Shown here: piece after piece, positions 8,590 to 17,534 of the stretch
Layout of the letters: every line of letters begins with the position of its first letter
Numbering within the stretch: the first letter of the stretch is position 1
From: FCB group bacterium
Lineage (GTDB): Bacteria > Fidelibacterota > Marinisomatia > SCGC-AAA003-L08 > JACNLC01
Reading direction: 5' to 3'
DNA length: 40,897 nucleotides
Assembly (NCBI GenBank): GCA_013152375.1
Contig: JAADGM010000038.1
Span: forward strand, 1-40,897
Notes under the pieces: model-generated
The model's input: the letters and a program-made list of their open reading frames with translations, nothing else
What the model was told of the DNA's origin: nothing
Databases searched by the model: none
Program-made: the position numbers and the translations under genes

Positions 8590-10430
8590 GCACCTATGCC
8601 CGGATTTTACGTTATGTAAAGCCTTACAAAGGTTTCGTCGTCGTGGCCCTGCTATCTTCTTTATTTTTTGTCACCATGAATTCATCTTCAGTCTGGATGG
8701 TGGGGTCACTCATCAGCAAGATCATGACACCCGCAGCCGAGATCGTCACGGATGTGGCTCCCCCAACCCCACCGGCCTTGTCGTTAAACGATAAACTGAA
8801 GGGTTTTACCGATTTCCTGATCGGTCACGGTGACCAGGCCAGTCAACTGGCGCGGCTTTGCCTGGTGTTATTGATCGTATTTCTGTTGAAGAATATTTTT
8901 TATTACATCAATAAGGTCACATTGGATTGGGTTCAAAATCGCTGGATAACGGATCTTCGGCAGGATCTTTTCACACATATTCACGCCCTGCCCCTGTCCT
9001 TTTTTGACCGGAATAAGTCCGCGGAACTTCAGTCCATCATGATTCGGGATGTGGATGTGATGCGCAGTGCCTTTACGCAGACAATTCAGAAACTCATCAT
9101 TGAGCCCGTGAATCTGCTGGCATTTATAACCCTGCTGTTCATCATCAGCGTAAAGATGACGCTCATCACATTGCTGATTATACCGGTCTCGGCCGTGGTC
9201 ATCGTGAAACTTGGTCAGAGCATACGGCGAAAGGCCCGGCGTTCCAGTATACAGATCGCCGGTGTAATGAATGTATTGCAGGAAACTCTGGCGGGGATGC
9301 GTATCGTCAAGGCCTTTTCCATGGAAAAGACCGAAATCAGGAAATTCAGCATTGAAAACAATAAATTTTTTAAACTCATCTTCAGACAGACGCGGATGAG
9401 GTCGATGAGTACGCCGATCAATGAGATCATCGGAGTTTCTATCGGAGTTGTCCTGCTGTGGGTTGGCGGTATGGATGTTCTCTCGGGCAAGGGTCTGGGG
9501 GGGGATGATTTCATGCGCTATATCATACTGCTCTTTGCCATGCTGCAGCCGGCCAAATCACTTGGGAATGTAAATTCCCAGATCCAGGCGGCTCTGGCCT
9601 CAGCAGACAGGGTCTTCAACATTCTCGATACGGATGCAACCCTCAAGGAAATTGCAAACCCCGTTCCCATCTCCCGGTTCACCGGAGTCATCGAATTTAA
9701 GGACGTTTCCTTTAAATATGAGTCCAGTGCGGTCCATTCGCTCAGCCATGTAGATGCCGCCATCCATAAGGGTGAGATTGTTGCTCTGGTGGGATTGAGC
9801 GGGGCCGGCAAGACGACCTTCGTGGATCTCATTCCGCGATTTTATGATGTGACCTCAGGCTCTATCACTATCGATGGGATTGATATCCGAAAACTTTCTC
9901 TTTCTTCGCTGAGGGGACTCATGGGGATTGTAACCCAGGAAACCATTCTGTTCAACGATACTATCGGCAATAACATCGCCTACGGCTCTCCTGATAAAAC
10001 ACCGGATCAGATTCGCAGAGCTGCCCGGATGGCCAATGCACTTGAGTTCATTGAGCAATTACCCGAGAAATTTGATACTCCTGCGGGAGAAAAGGGAGCT
10101 CGTCTGTCAGGCGGCGAAAAACAGCGGATCGCCATCGCCCGGGCTATATTGAAAGATCCTGAAATCCTGATCCTCGATGAAGCCACATCCGCCCTGGATA
10201 GTGAGGCGGAGCGAAAAGTACAGGAAGCAATCGATCTGCTGGTGAAAGATCGTACTGTCATTGTCATAGCGCATCGACTGTCCACCATTATCAAATCCGA
10301 TAAGATCATAGTTCTTGATAAAGGCATCATTGTGGAACAGGGTACACACAGCGAACTGTTGTCATTGAAGGGTAAATACCGCCAGCTTTATGATCTCCAA
10401 TTTAAAGATGAAATCGATGACAAAGGTTGA
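8586..10430 (+). CDS. msbA: MsbA-like ABC exporter (fused permease/ATPase)
   Basis: 614 aa; six-TM exporter domain; Walker A GLSGAGKTT, signature LSGGEKQRIAIARA, Walker B ILILDEATSALD, H-loop AHRLSTI. Confidence 0.92.
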   Translation: MSTYARILRYVKPYKGFVVVALLSSLFFVTMNSSSVWMVGSLISKIMTPAAEIVTDVAPPTPPALSLNDKLKGFTDFLIGHGDQASQLARLCLVLLIVFLLKNIFYYINKVTLDWVQNRWITDLRQDLFTHIHALPLSFFDRNKSAELQSIMIRDVDVMRSAFTQTIQKLIIEPVNLLAFITLLFIISVKMTLITLLIIPVSAVVIVKLGQSIRRKARRSSIQIAGVMNVLQETLAGMRIVKAFSMEKTEIRKFSIENNKFFKLIFRQTRMRSMSTPINEIIGVSIGVVLLWVGGMDVLSGKGLGGDDFMRYIILLFAMLQPAKSLGNVNSQIQAALASADRVFNILDTDATLKEIANPVPISRFTGVIEFKDVSFKYESSAVHSLSHVDAAIHKGEIVALVGLSGAGKTTFVDLIPRFYDVTSGSITIDGIDIRKLSLSSLRGLMGIVTQETILFNDTIGNNIAYGSPDKTPDQIRRAARMANALEFIEQLPEKFDTPAGEKGARLSGGEKQRIAIARAILKDPEILILDEATSALDSEAERKVQEAIDLLVKDRTVIVIAHRLSTIIKSDKIIVLDKGIIVEQGTHSELLSLKGKYRQLYDLQFKDEIDDKG

Positions 10431-11481
10431 TTTTGTATGGTCATCGGTAAAAGATTATGCTAATCTGTTGCCGCTTTATCAACATGTCAAAACTCTGAAC
10501 TGGGAAAGTGAGTTCTATAAAATCCACCGGCATTCGTTTAGAAACCGAAACGTACTGAAGAAGATCGGATCCACCATCATCATAGCATTTGATCAGCCTT
10601 TGAACCGGTTACGGAAGTCAGGCTGGGAAGGCAGCTTCATCTATGTGGAACATGGTTTGGGTCCTGTCAAGTATTACACCTATAAATATGATTTCTTTTA
10701 TGAGGCCTCGCTGCTGTTTTTTCCGGGTCCGGTTTTTCAGCGTAAGATGGCAGCGATCGACCCGAATTTTGACAGGGGACTCCTGGGTGGACTGCCCCGT
10801 ATTGATAATCTCGTCAATTCAGAGATTGACCGCGAAGAGTTATGTAATCGATACGGCTTGGAGCCGGAGTTACCGGTTATCCTTTTTGCACCAACCTGGG
10901 GTGGGAAATACGGTGCGGACTTCGGGATTCGAAATGCCCGCTATCTGCAGGGGCTCCCGAATGTGATCATCGCCCCGCACCCGTCAGATTATCGGATTGC
11001 CCGTAAATACGGGGGCGTTATTCCCGAAAAAAAGGGTGACATAAACCCGCTGATCAGATTGGCGGATGTGGTAGTCAGCGATGTTTCCTCTATCCTTGCG
11101 GAAGCGGCAATCCTTGATACACCCGTGGTACAGATCGAATTACCGGCTTATCCGGGGTGTTTTCCGGAAAGGGAAAAAAGAAAGACAGGAATTAGGATAT
11201 CAGAGGCTCTCCTCCGTACTGAAGAGCAGACAGACAGGATAAGGCGTCCTTTCAAAATTGCCTATCTCGATGAAGACTGGGTGATGGGACACACGTGTAA
11301 ACCCGAGGATCTGCAGGCCACGGTTGAACAGGCGCTGCAGAATCCCGGGGAGTTTTCAGCTGCCCGGAAATACTGGGCACAGCAAAGCTGCTGGAAAGCT
11401 GATGGCCGGACCTGTATCCGTATGGCAAAAATGATTTCACACCATCTTAATACGGGTGAAATAAAACAGGTGGAGAATTGA
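10417..11481 (+). CDS. CDP-glycerol glycerophosphotransferase-like (TagB/TarF family) protein
   Basis: Starts inside the msbA 3' end (ATG at 10390/10408/10417). Signatures YVEHGLGPVKYYTYK, PVILFAPTWGGKYGA, NVIIAPHPSDYRIARKYG, NPLIRLADVVVSDVSSILAEAAILDTPVVQIELP. Confidence 0.82.
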   Translation: MTKVDFVWSSVKDYANLLPLYQHVKTLNWESEFYKIHRHSFRNRNVLKKIGSTIIIAFDQPLNRLRKSGWEGSFIYVEHGLGPVKYYTYKYDFFYEASLLFFPGPVFQRKMAAIDPNFDRGLLGGLPRIDNLVNSEIDREELCNRYGLEPELPVILFAPTWGGKYGADFGIRNARYLQGLPNVIIAPHPSDYRIARKYGGVIPEKKGDINPLIRLADVVVSDVSSILAEAAILDTPVVQIELPAYPGCFPEREKRKTGIRISEALLRTEEQTDRIRRPFKIAYLDEDWVMGHTCKPEDLQATVEQALQNPGEFSAARKYWAQQSCWKADGRTCIRMAKMISHHLNTGEIKQVEN

Positions 11482-12173
11482 TGGCGGTGACAGGGATCAT
11501 TCTTGCCGGCGGCAACTCACGGCGTTTTGGCGGCGATACGCCCAAGCAGTTTCAAATGCTCGGAGGAAAACGTGTACTTGAGTATTCGGTTCTGAGCTTC
11601 ACACGCAATCCTCAGATTAATGATATCATCATCGTCGTCCCTGAGAACTGGCTGCCAATAATTCAAAAGGAGTTTACAGAGGCCCTGGTTGTACCCGGTG
11701 GGCAATCGCGAAAAGCCTCTTCGCTGAGAGGTCTTCAGGCCTGTTCGGATAAGACGACAAAAGTGCTGATCCATGATGCCGCCAGGATGTTTGTCGATGC
11801 AGATATCATCCAACGCTGCCTGGATGCACTGGAAAATTCGGCAGCTGTGGCTACAATTTGGCCTGTTAAAGACACGATTGCCGAGGTCGAAAGCGATCAA
11901 TTGCTGCAGATACCGGAACGGTCAAGGCTTTTTGCTCAACAAACACCACAGGGTTTTGATTATCAGACAATATTAAAAGCCCACCGTACGAGTTCAGGAC
12001 CCGCGACCGATGATATTCAGCTCGTGTTAAAACTGGGATACCCCTGTACAACGGTGCCCGGTTCCGAGCTCAACTATAAAATAACCACCAGACTGGATCT
12101 CAAGATCGCCGCAGGGCTGCTGAATGACCCGGAAGTTGTCAGGATCTTCGACTGGTATCAGGATAAGGACTAA
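11481..12173 (+). CDS. IspD/TarI-family cytidylyltransferase
   Basis: IILAGGNSRRFGGDTPKQFQMLGGKRVLEYSV, VLIHDAARMFVDADII, PVKDTI, FAQQTPQGFDYQTILKAH, TDDIQLVLKLGYPCTTVPGSELNYKITTRLDLKIA. Start overlaps the previous stop (TGATG). IspD versus ribitol-P cytidylyltransferase cannot be resolved by eye. Confidence 0.88.
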   Translation: MAVTGIILAGGNSRRFGGDTPKQFQMLGGKRVLEYSVLSFTRNPQINDIIIVVPENWLPIIQKEFTEALVVPGGQSRKASSLRGLQACSDKTTKVLIHDAARMFVDADIIQRCLDALENSAAVATIWPVKDTIAEVESDQLLQIPERSRLFAQQTPQGFDYQTILKAHRTSSGPATDDIQLVLKLGYPCTTVPGSELNYKITTRLDLKIAAGLLNDPEVVRIFDWYQDKD

Positions 12174-12174
12174 C

Positions 12175-12846
12175 ATGCGCGCTATTATTTTAGCAGCGGG
12201 GATCGGTTCAAGACTGGGAAAACCCCATCCCAAACCCCTCACCAGACTTGCCAGCGGTGAAACCATACTCGAAAGACAGATTGACCGTCTGACGCGGTTT
12301 CTGACCCTGGATGATATCATCCTTGTTGTTGGATACAAAAAGGACCTAATCATGGAGAGATTTCCCAGACTTACCTATGTCTATAATAATTTTTATGACA
12401 CCACGAATACCGCCTCCAGTCTGCTGGCAGGCTTGCGCAAAGTACGGAACGAAGATGTTCTCTGGCTGAATGGTGATGTCGTATTCGAGCAGGAAGCGCT
12501 TGAGCGTATCCTGGCGGCGAAAGTATCCGCTGTGGCGGTGAATACCGATTCGGTGGGCGATGAGGAAATTAAATATACACTGAATGAAGAAGGTGCGATA
12601 CTGGACCTTTCAAAAACTGTGAAGAACGGTCTCGGTGAAGCTGTTGGGATAAACCTTGTCAGGGCGGCTGATCTGTCGCGGCTGGTAGCCGGCCTCGAAC
12701 GATGCGAAGCTAACGATTACTTCGAGCGGGGGATAGAAATCGCAGCCCGGGAAGGTTTAAAGATGTTCCCGGTATATATTAATAATTTACTTTGTATGGA
12801 AATTGACTTCGAAGAAGACTTGAAGAATGTTAACGATAGATTATAG
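12175..12846 (+). CDS. LicC-like nucleotidyltransferase (choline-phosphate or other alcohol/sugar-phosphate cytidylyltransferase)
   Basis: MRAIILAAGIGSRLGKPHPKPLTRL...NNFYDTTNTASSLLAGL...VLWLNGDVVFEQEAL; C-terminal LLCMEIDFEEDLKNVND. ATG at 12175 is preferred to the ORF-track start at 12124. Confidence 0.82.
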   Translation: MRAIILAAGIGSRLGKPHPKPLTRLASGETILERQIDRLTRFLTLDDIILVVGYKKDLIMERFPRLTYVYNNFYDTTNTASSLLAGLRKVRNEDVLWLNGDVVFEQEALERILAAKVSAVAVNTDSVGDEEIKYTLNEEGAILDLSKTVKNGLGEAVGINLVRAADLSRLVAGLERCEANDYFERGIEIAAREGLKMFPVYINNLLCMEIDFEEDLKNVNDRL

Positions 12847-12861
12847 GACGGGAAATTAGTA

Positions 12862-14019
12862 GTGGTACAGCCTGACGCGCGGCATTACCAGATTCATATC
12901 CGCCAGGTAGGAAAAATGGAAGACTTCAGCAATATCATAGAGATCATCACCGAAATCTGTCGATGTTTACGGGTTACAAAAATCCCCCATGTCATTGGCG
13001 GGGAAACACTGGCGGGCCTGACTGAAAACAACCTGACAAAATATGCCAATAACATCACTTTTTATATCATCGATGTTACACCGGCAAAGCTCTTCTTGTT
13101 ATCCATTCTGCTGCTTCGTCACAGGATTTTATTCAAGGTCAAAATAATTGACGGCAGCATTGTTTATAAGCTCCGCAAGAAACCATCCGTGACGAAAAAG
13201 AATCCCGAGTATTATTTGCTGCATCCCCTGAAGACCCGGGGGGATCTGCTGCAGGGGAAAATCGGTAATCGGGAAATCCGTTTCGACAGATCAGATATAA
13301 ACGCCCAAAGCGTCAGTGAGGTTTACCTTGACGGATGTACTTTCCCAGTGCCGGAGAACCCAAAAGCCTTCGTTCGGAAATATAATCAGAACCTCTTTGC
13401 ATCTTTCTATAAACGTTATGATATATATCTCGACGGGGACTCTGAAATAAAGGCCGTCACGCTGCTTGAAAAAATTGCAGATGTTATTGAAACAGAAAAA
13501 TGTGAGTACTGGCTTGACGGGGGAACCTTGTTAGGTGCCGTTCGGGATGGCAAACTCATTCCCTGGGATCACGATTTAGACCTGGGACTGAAGTACAAAA
13601 GTGATGAACAGATCCGTAGTCTCATCACGGCCCTGAAAAAGAAATTTTATGTTCGCGTGCTGCCGTTTTCCCGAAAAACCCATATCTGGCAATTAGGGAA
13701 GTACAGGGTGCTGAAAGTGTATCCCAGAAAATTCAGATTCGGCCGGGATAAACTCTGTGCCGATATTTTTATATTTTACAGAGGGACTTTGGATCAAACC
13801 CGGGAGATCGTCTATAAATATGGTGTATGGGATCAGAATGCAGTTCACAACCACCAGGTTCTGGATACACTTTCGACCCTCACCTTTTATGGCAGAGAAT
13901 ATTCTGTTCCCGGACAGCCGGAGAAATTTCTCCAGGCTAAATACGGTAAGGACTGGCGGACACCCAGGAAAGATTGGCACGTCAGCCTCGATGATAAAAC
14001 TTTGACCAGAGCATCCTGA
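12862..14019 (+). CDS. LicD/fukutin-family phosphotransferase with two tandem NTase-like domains, the first degenerate
   Basis: C-terminal half: YWLDGGTLLGAVRDGKLIPWDHDLDLGL (LicD/FKRP-type catalytic signature). N-terminal half carries a matching HVIGGETLAGLTENNLTKYANNITFYI. GTG at 12862, or ATG at 12916 with upstream AGGTAGGAAAA. Confidence 0.82.
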   Translation: MVQPDARHYQIHIRQVGKMEDFSNIIEIITEICRCLRVTKIPHVIGGETLAGLTENNLTKYANNITFYIIDVTPAKLFLLSILLLRHRILFKVKIIDGSIVYKLRKKPSVTKKNPEYYLLHPLKTRGDLLQGKIGNREIRFDRSDINAQSVSEVYLDGCTFPVPENPKAFVRKYNQNLFASFYKRYDIYLDGDSEIKAVTLLEKIADVIETEKCEYWLDGGTLLGAVRDGKLIPWDHDLDLGLKYKSDEQIRSLITALKKKFYVRVLPFSRKTHIWQLGKYRVLKVYPRKFRFGRDKLCADIFIFYRGTLDQTREIVYKYGVWDQNAVHNHQVLDTLSTLTFYGREYSVPGQPEKFLQAKYGKDWRTPRKDWHVSLDDKTLTRAS

Positions 14020-14026
14020 GGAGGTG

Positions 14027-14620
14027 ATGAAGAAATCAATTCTCATCCTGGGGAATGGAGAGTCCGTTTTAAAATATGAGTTTGGAAGTGCTATAGATGA
14101 CTTCCCTACGGTAGGACGGATTAATAACTATACAACCATCGGTTTTGAAAAATACATTGGCTCAAAGACGGATATCTGGTTCAACGGCGCCAATCAAACA
14201 CTCAAAAAACGTCCCCATAAACCGGGGAGAATTGTCGTTCTGATCCCTCCTGCAGTTTTGGTCCATAAGGGCGATGCCATTCACCCCCGGATCATGAAAA
14301 GGCTGGAGGTCGAGTCAACACAGTATGAGCTCGTTCCACTTGCTGACATGGAGCGATTTGCCAGGAAAAGCGGTGTGGCCCGTCCGACGACCGGTTTGGC
14401 GGCTATTCTCTGGGCACTGGAACATTATGACGAGGTGACCATCCACGGGTTTGACTTTTTCATTTCATCTAAAGGACATTACAATGATTCGCCTCTCACA
14501 AGGTGGCTCATTCGCAGAGGTATCCTGAAAAAAGCTAAAAAACATGATCTGTCCGGCGAAAAGATTTTTGTAGAAGCTCTCCTGAAGTCCGGGGAGCTGT
14601 ACTTGCTGGGTTCACCGTAA
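14027..14620 (+). CDS. Glycosyltransferase family 29 (sialyltransferase)-like protein, cytoplasmic
   Basis: Strong RBS (GAGGAGGTG-ATG). Motif L-like ILILGNGESVL...IDDFPTVGRINNYTTIGFEKYIGSKTDIW; motif S-like RPTTGLAAILWALEHYDEVTIHGFDFF; motif III-like GHYND; motif VS-like HDLSGE. No Cys and no TM helix. Confidence 0.78.
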   Translation: MKKSILILGNGESVLKYEFGSAIDDFPTVGRINNYTTIGFEKYIGSKTDIWFNGANQTLKKRPHKPGRIVVLIPPAVLVHKGDAIHPRIMKRLEVESTQYELVPLADMERFARKSGVARPTTGLAAILWALEHYDEVTIHGFDFFISSKGHYNDSPLTRWLIRRGILKKAKKHDLSGEKIFVEALLKSGELYLLGSP

Positions 14621-14759
14621 GGCATTTCAACCGTCTAAGCGTCAGCAGACTATTGGACTGAAACGAGAAATCCGGTCAGAAACTCCTCGACTGATACATG
14701 TAAAAGGAGTTAAAATCAGCAAATCAGCTGACAACTTACACACAAACACAGAGTAAATT

Positions 14760-15443
14760 ATGAAAATATTAGCATTTATCCCCGCCAGGGGTGGCAGTAA
14801 AGGGGTGCCGGGTAAGAATATCAGGGAGTTTGCAGGCAAGCCCCTCATCGTTCACAGTATCGAACAGGCGTTGGAAACGCCGATGATAGATGAAGTTGTT
14901 CTGTCCACGGACGACCGCAAGATCGCCGTTATTGCCCAAAATGCCGGAGCCCGTGTAATTGAACGCCCGGCCGAGATTTCAGGGGACACGGCCAGTACCG
15001 AAAGTGCCATTGCACACGCTATTTCCGTATTCAAATCGGAAGATGCATCGCCGGATATTCTCGTACTCATGCAGGCCACGAGTCCCCTCAGGCCTCCTAA
15101 CGCTCTGACGGCTGCCCTGGAAAAATTTATCCTGCATCGCTTTGATTCCCTGGTTACCCTGACACCCACCCACCGCTTTTTATGGGGTATATCCGGAGAA
15201 AAAGCAGTACCACGGTATGATTTTATGAATCGTCCCCGGCGCCAGGATATTAAAACAGAAGATGCAACTTATGTAGAGACAGGCTCTTTTTATATCTTTA
15301 CGCGTCGCCATTTTGAAACCACAGGGAACCGTCTGGGAGGTGAGATCGGGTATTATATCCTCCCGGAAGAATACGGCTATGAGATTGATACTATAACAGA
15401 TTTTCTGATGTTGGAGGCTATTCATAAAAATATCTCCGCCTGA
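14760..15443 (+). CDS. neuA: CMP-nonulosonate synthetase-like cytidylyltransferase (NeuA family)
   Basis: FIPARGGSKGVPGKNIREFAGKPLIVHSIEQAL, DEVVLSTDD, RPAEISGDTASTESAIAHA, LMQATSPLRPPNAL. Confidence 0.88.
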   Translation: MKILAFIPARGGSKGVPGKNIREFAGKPLIVHSIEQALETPMIDEVVLSTDDRKIAVIAQNAGARVIERPAEISGDTASTESAIAHAISVFKSEDASPDILVLMQATSPLRPPNALTAALEKFILHRFDSLVTLTPTHRFLWGISGEKAVPRYDFMNRPRRQDIKTEDATYVETGSFYIFTRRHFETTGNRLGGEIGYYILPEEYGYEIDTITDFLMLEAIHKNISA

Positions 15444-15450
15444 TTTCCCG

Positions 15451-17406
15451 ATGCGGGTAACGAGAATTCCATTGCCTGTGCAATTTTACGTTACCCTGGC
15501 GGGTTTTGCTGTCATTATTCTGCTGATAAATTGTTGGCGGATGGTATTTCTGTTAAGCCAGCTCTCCGAACTGAAAATAGAATATCTGACGACTTATGCA
15601 GCGGCCTTTTGGGTTGGTTTTCCCCTTGACGCCGTCATTGCCGGGTATTTCATTCTCCCGGTTTTCCTCACGATTTACTGGCCGTGGATCGGATGGCATT
15701 CAAAACGATATCCCCGGTTTTTCAGATCGTACATGGCCCTTGTGTTTGCGATCATTTCATTTCTTCAGCTGGCGGATATTTCCTTTTTTTCAGAATTCGG
15801 CACTCATTTGAATCTGCTTGCCGTCCAGCACAATGCCACACAGCAGGATACACTTCGCTATATTTGGCACAATTATCCCGTGGTTTGGTATGTTGTGGTT
15901 ATTGTGCTGGTATCGTTGGGTCTCTCTTTACTGCTGGGGAAAATTATCCGAAAACTGCCTGATACAGTTGCGAAATGGGGGTGGAACACAGCCTCAATCC
16001 TGGCCGGTCTGATCCTGCTTTTCACTGCAGTGAGGGGTGGCTGGCAGGAACGGCCTGTGGATTGGGGAATTGCCATGTTCAGTGATCATGCTCCCGCAAA
16101 TCAAATTGCCCTTAACCCCATTTTTTTCCTGGGCCGTTCAGTCCTTGAGCTGTCTTCTGAAAAAAATCTGGATCAACAGCTGACTTACTACGACCTTTCC
16201 GAGGCTATTGCCGAAACCCGGGAATTACTGAACGACGGCAGTATAAAATTTACCGATGATCATACGCTCAGCAGGGTCTTCGTCAACCCAGCGAAGCCCA
16301 TATCACCCAATATTGTACTGGTGATCATGGAGTCTCAGGTAGGGGAATTTTGCGGCTTCATCAATCCGGAAATGAAAGCTGTCACGCCAAACCTTGACAC
16401 CCTGGCGGAAAAAGGGCTCATGTTCAGAAACTGTTTTGCCAACGGCAAACGGTCTGCTTACGGCATTAGTTCACTGCTTTGCTCCTGGCCTGTAATACCG
16501 GGATTTCCCCTCATTTCTCAGATTGAATCTGCACGAAGGATCACCACGGCCGGCACGATTTTTAAAACGCTGGGATACGAAACCTGTTTTCTGTATGGAG
16601 GAGATGCGGACTTTGATAATATGAAAGGGTTCGTCACCGCAAATGGATTTGATCGTGTTATCGAGAGGGATGCATTCCCGGCCTTTACACCGGGTACTAC
16701 CTGGGGGGTCTTCGATCATTTCGTATTTGCAAAAGCCCTTTCATTGCTGGACGAAGCTTCGGCGCCGTTATTTTTGACCCTGTTCACAACGACGAATCAC
16801 CAGCCTTTTATCGTACCGGAGGAATATGAACCTTTCATCCCGGAATTGCCAAAATCAACTTACCGTGAAGGTAAACCCTTGCGGACCATGTCCTATGTGG
16901 ATAGGGTGATCGGTGAATTCATGGCGAAAGGAAAGGATCATCCCTGGTTTGAAAATACGCTGTTCATCTTCATTTCGGACCATGGACTCTCGGTCCACAG
17001 GGAAATTTTTGAAGATCCCCGTAATGCCAATATTCCCTTTCTGATGTATGGCCCGTCGATCATCAAAACACCCCGGGTGGTGGATTCGGTCGTCAGCCAG
17101 GTGGATGTTCTTCCACAGATTCTTTCGCTGATCGGCTACCCGAGTGAATTTTCAGTATTCGGCAGGAATGCACTTGCTGATGAAAAGGGCTTTGCCTGTC
17201 GCGTGACAAATGATCACGTACTTTGGGTAGAAAAGGAATTGCTTTATGAAGAAAATCTGGGACAGAACAGCAGACTTTTTCAGTACAAATCACTTTATCA
17301 GGCGCCCTACCAGGAAATCCCCGCCACAGATCCACGATTTCAGGATGTCCAAAAACGCTGCAGATCCTATCTGCAATCTGCCTTTTTTCTGTTCAAGGAA
17401 AGATAA
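15451..17406 (+). CDS. LTA synthase-like membrane phosphoglycerol/phospho-alcohol transferase (alkaline-phosphatase/sulfatase fold)
   Basis: 651 aa; about five N-terminal TM segments, then NIVLVIMESQVGEF, FANGKRSAYGISSLLCSWP (likely nucleophile Ser), LFTTTNHQPF, FIFISDHGLSVHREIFEDPRNANIPFLMYGP. Confidence 0.85.
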   Translation: MRVTRIPLPVQFYVTLAGFAVIILLINCWRMVFLLSQLSELKIEYLTTYAAAFWVGFPLDAVIAGYFILPVFLTIYWPWIGWHSKRYPRFFRSYMALVFAIISFLQLADISFFSEFGTHLNLLAVQHNATQQDTLRYIWHNYPVVWYVVVIVLVSLGLSLLLGKIIRKLPDTVAKWGWNTASILAGLILLFTAVRGGWQERPVDWGIAMFSDHAPANQIALNPIFFLGRSVLELSSEKNLDQQLTYYDLSEAIAETRELLNDGSIKFTDDHTLSRVFVNPAKPISPNIVLVIMESQVGEFCGFINPEMKAVTPNLDTLAEKGLMFRNCFANGKRSAYGISSLLCSWPVIPGFPLISQIESARRITTAGTIFKTLGYETCFLYGGDADFDNMKGFVTANGFDRVIERDAFPAFTPGTTWGVFDHFVFAKALSLLDEASAPLFLTLFTTTNHQPFIVPEEYEPFIPELPKSTYREGKPLRTMSYVDRVIGEFMAKGKDHPWFENTLFIFISDHGLSVHREIFEDPRNANIPFLMYGPSIIKTPRVVDSVVSQVDVLPQILSLIGYPSEFSVFGRNALADEKGFACRVTNDHVLWVEKELLYEENLGQNSRLFQYKSLYQAPYQEIPATDPRFQDVQKRCRSYLQSAFFLFKER

Positions 17407-17534
17407 AGGTTTCCAGGTGTTTCACGTCAGGTATTTTCCGATTTCATGGAATTCATGGTTTACTATTGCCCCAACAGAATTAATTTTCAGCCAACTATTA
17501 AAAGGAATTTCATGACATTGAGGAGCGCAGAGCA

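Noticed and set aside
14681-14711. AACTCCT...AGGAGTT inverted repeat before neuA
   Set aside because: Only a 7-bp stem with a 17-nt loop and no T-tract; too weak to call a terminator or regulator.
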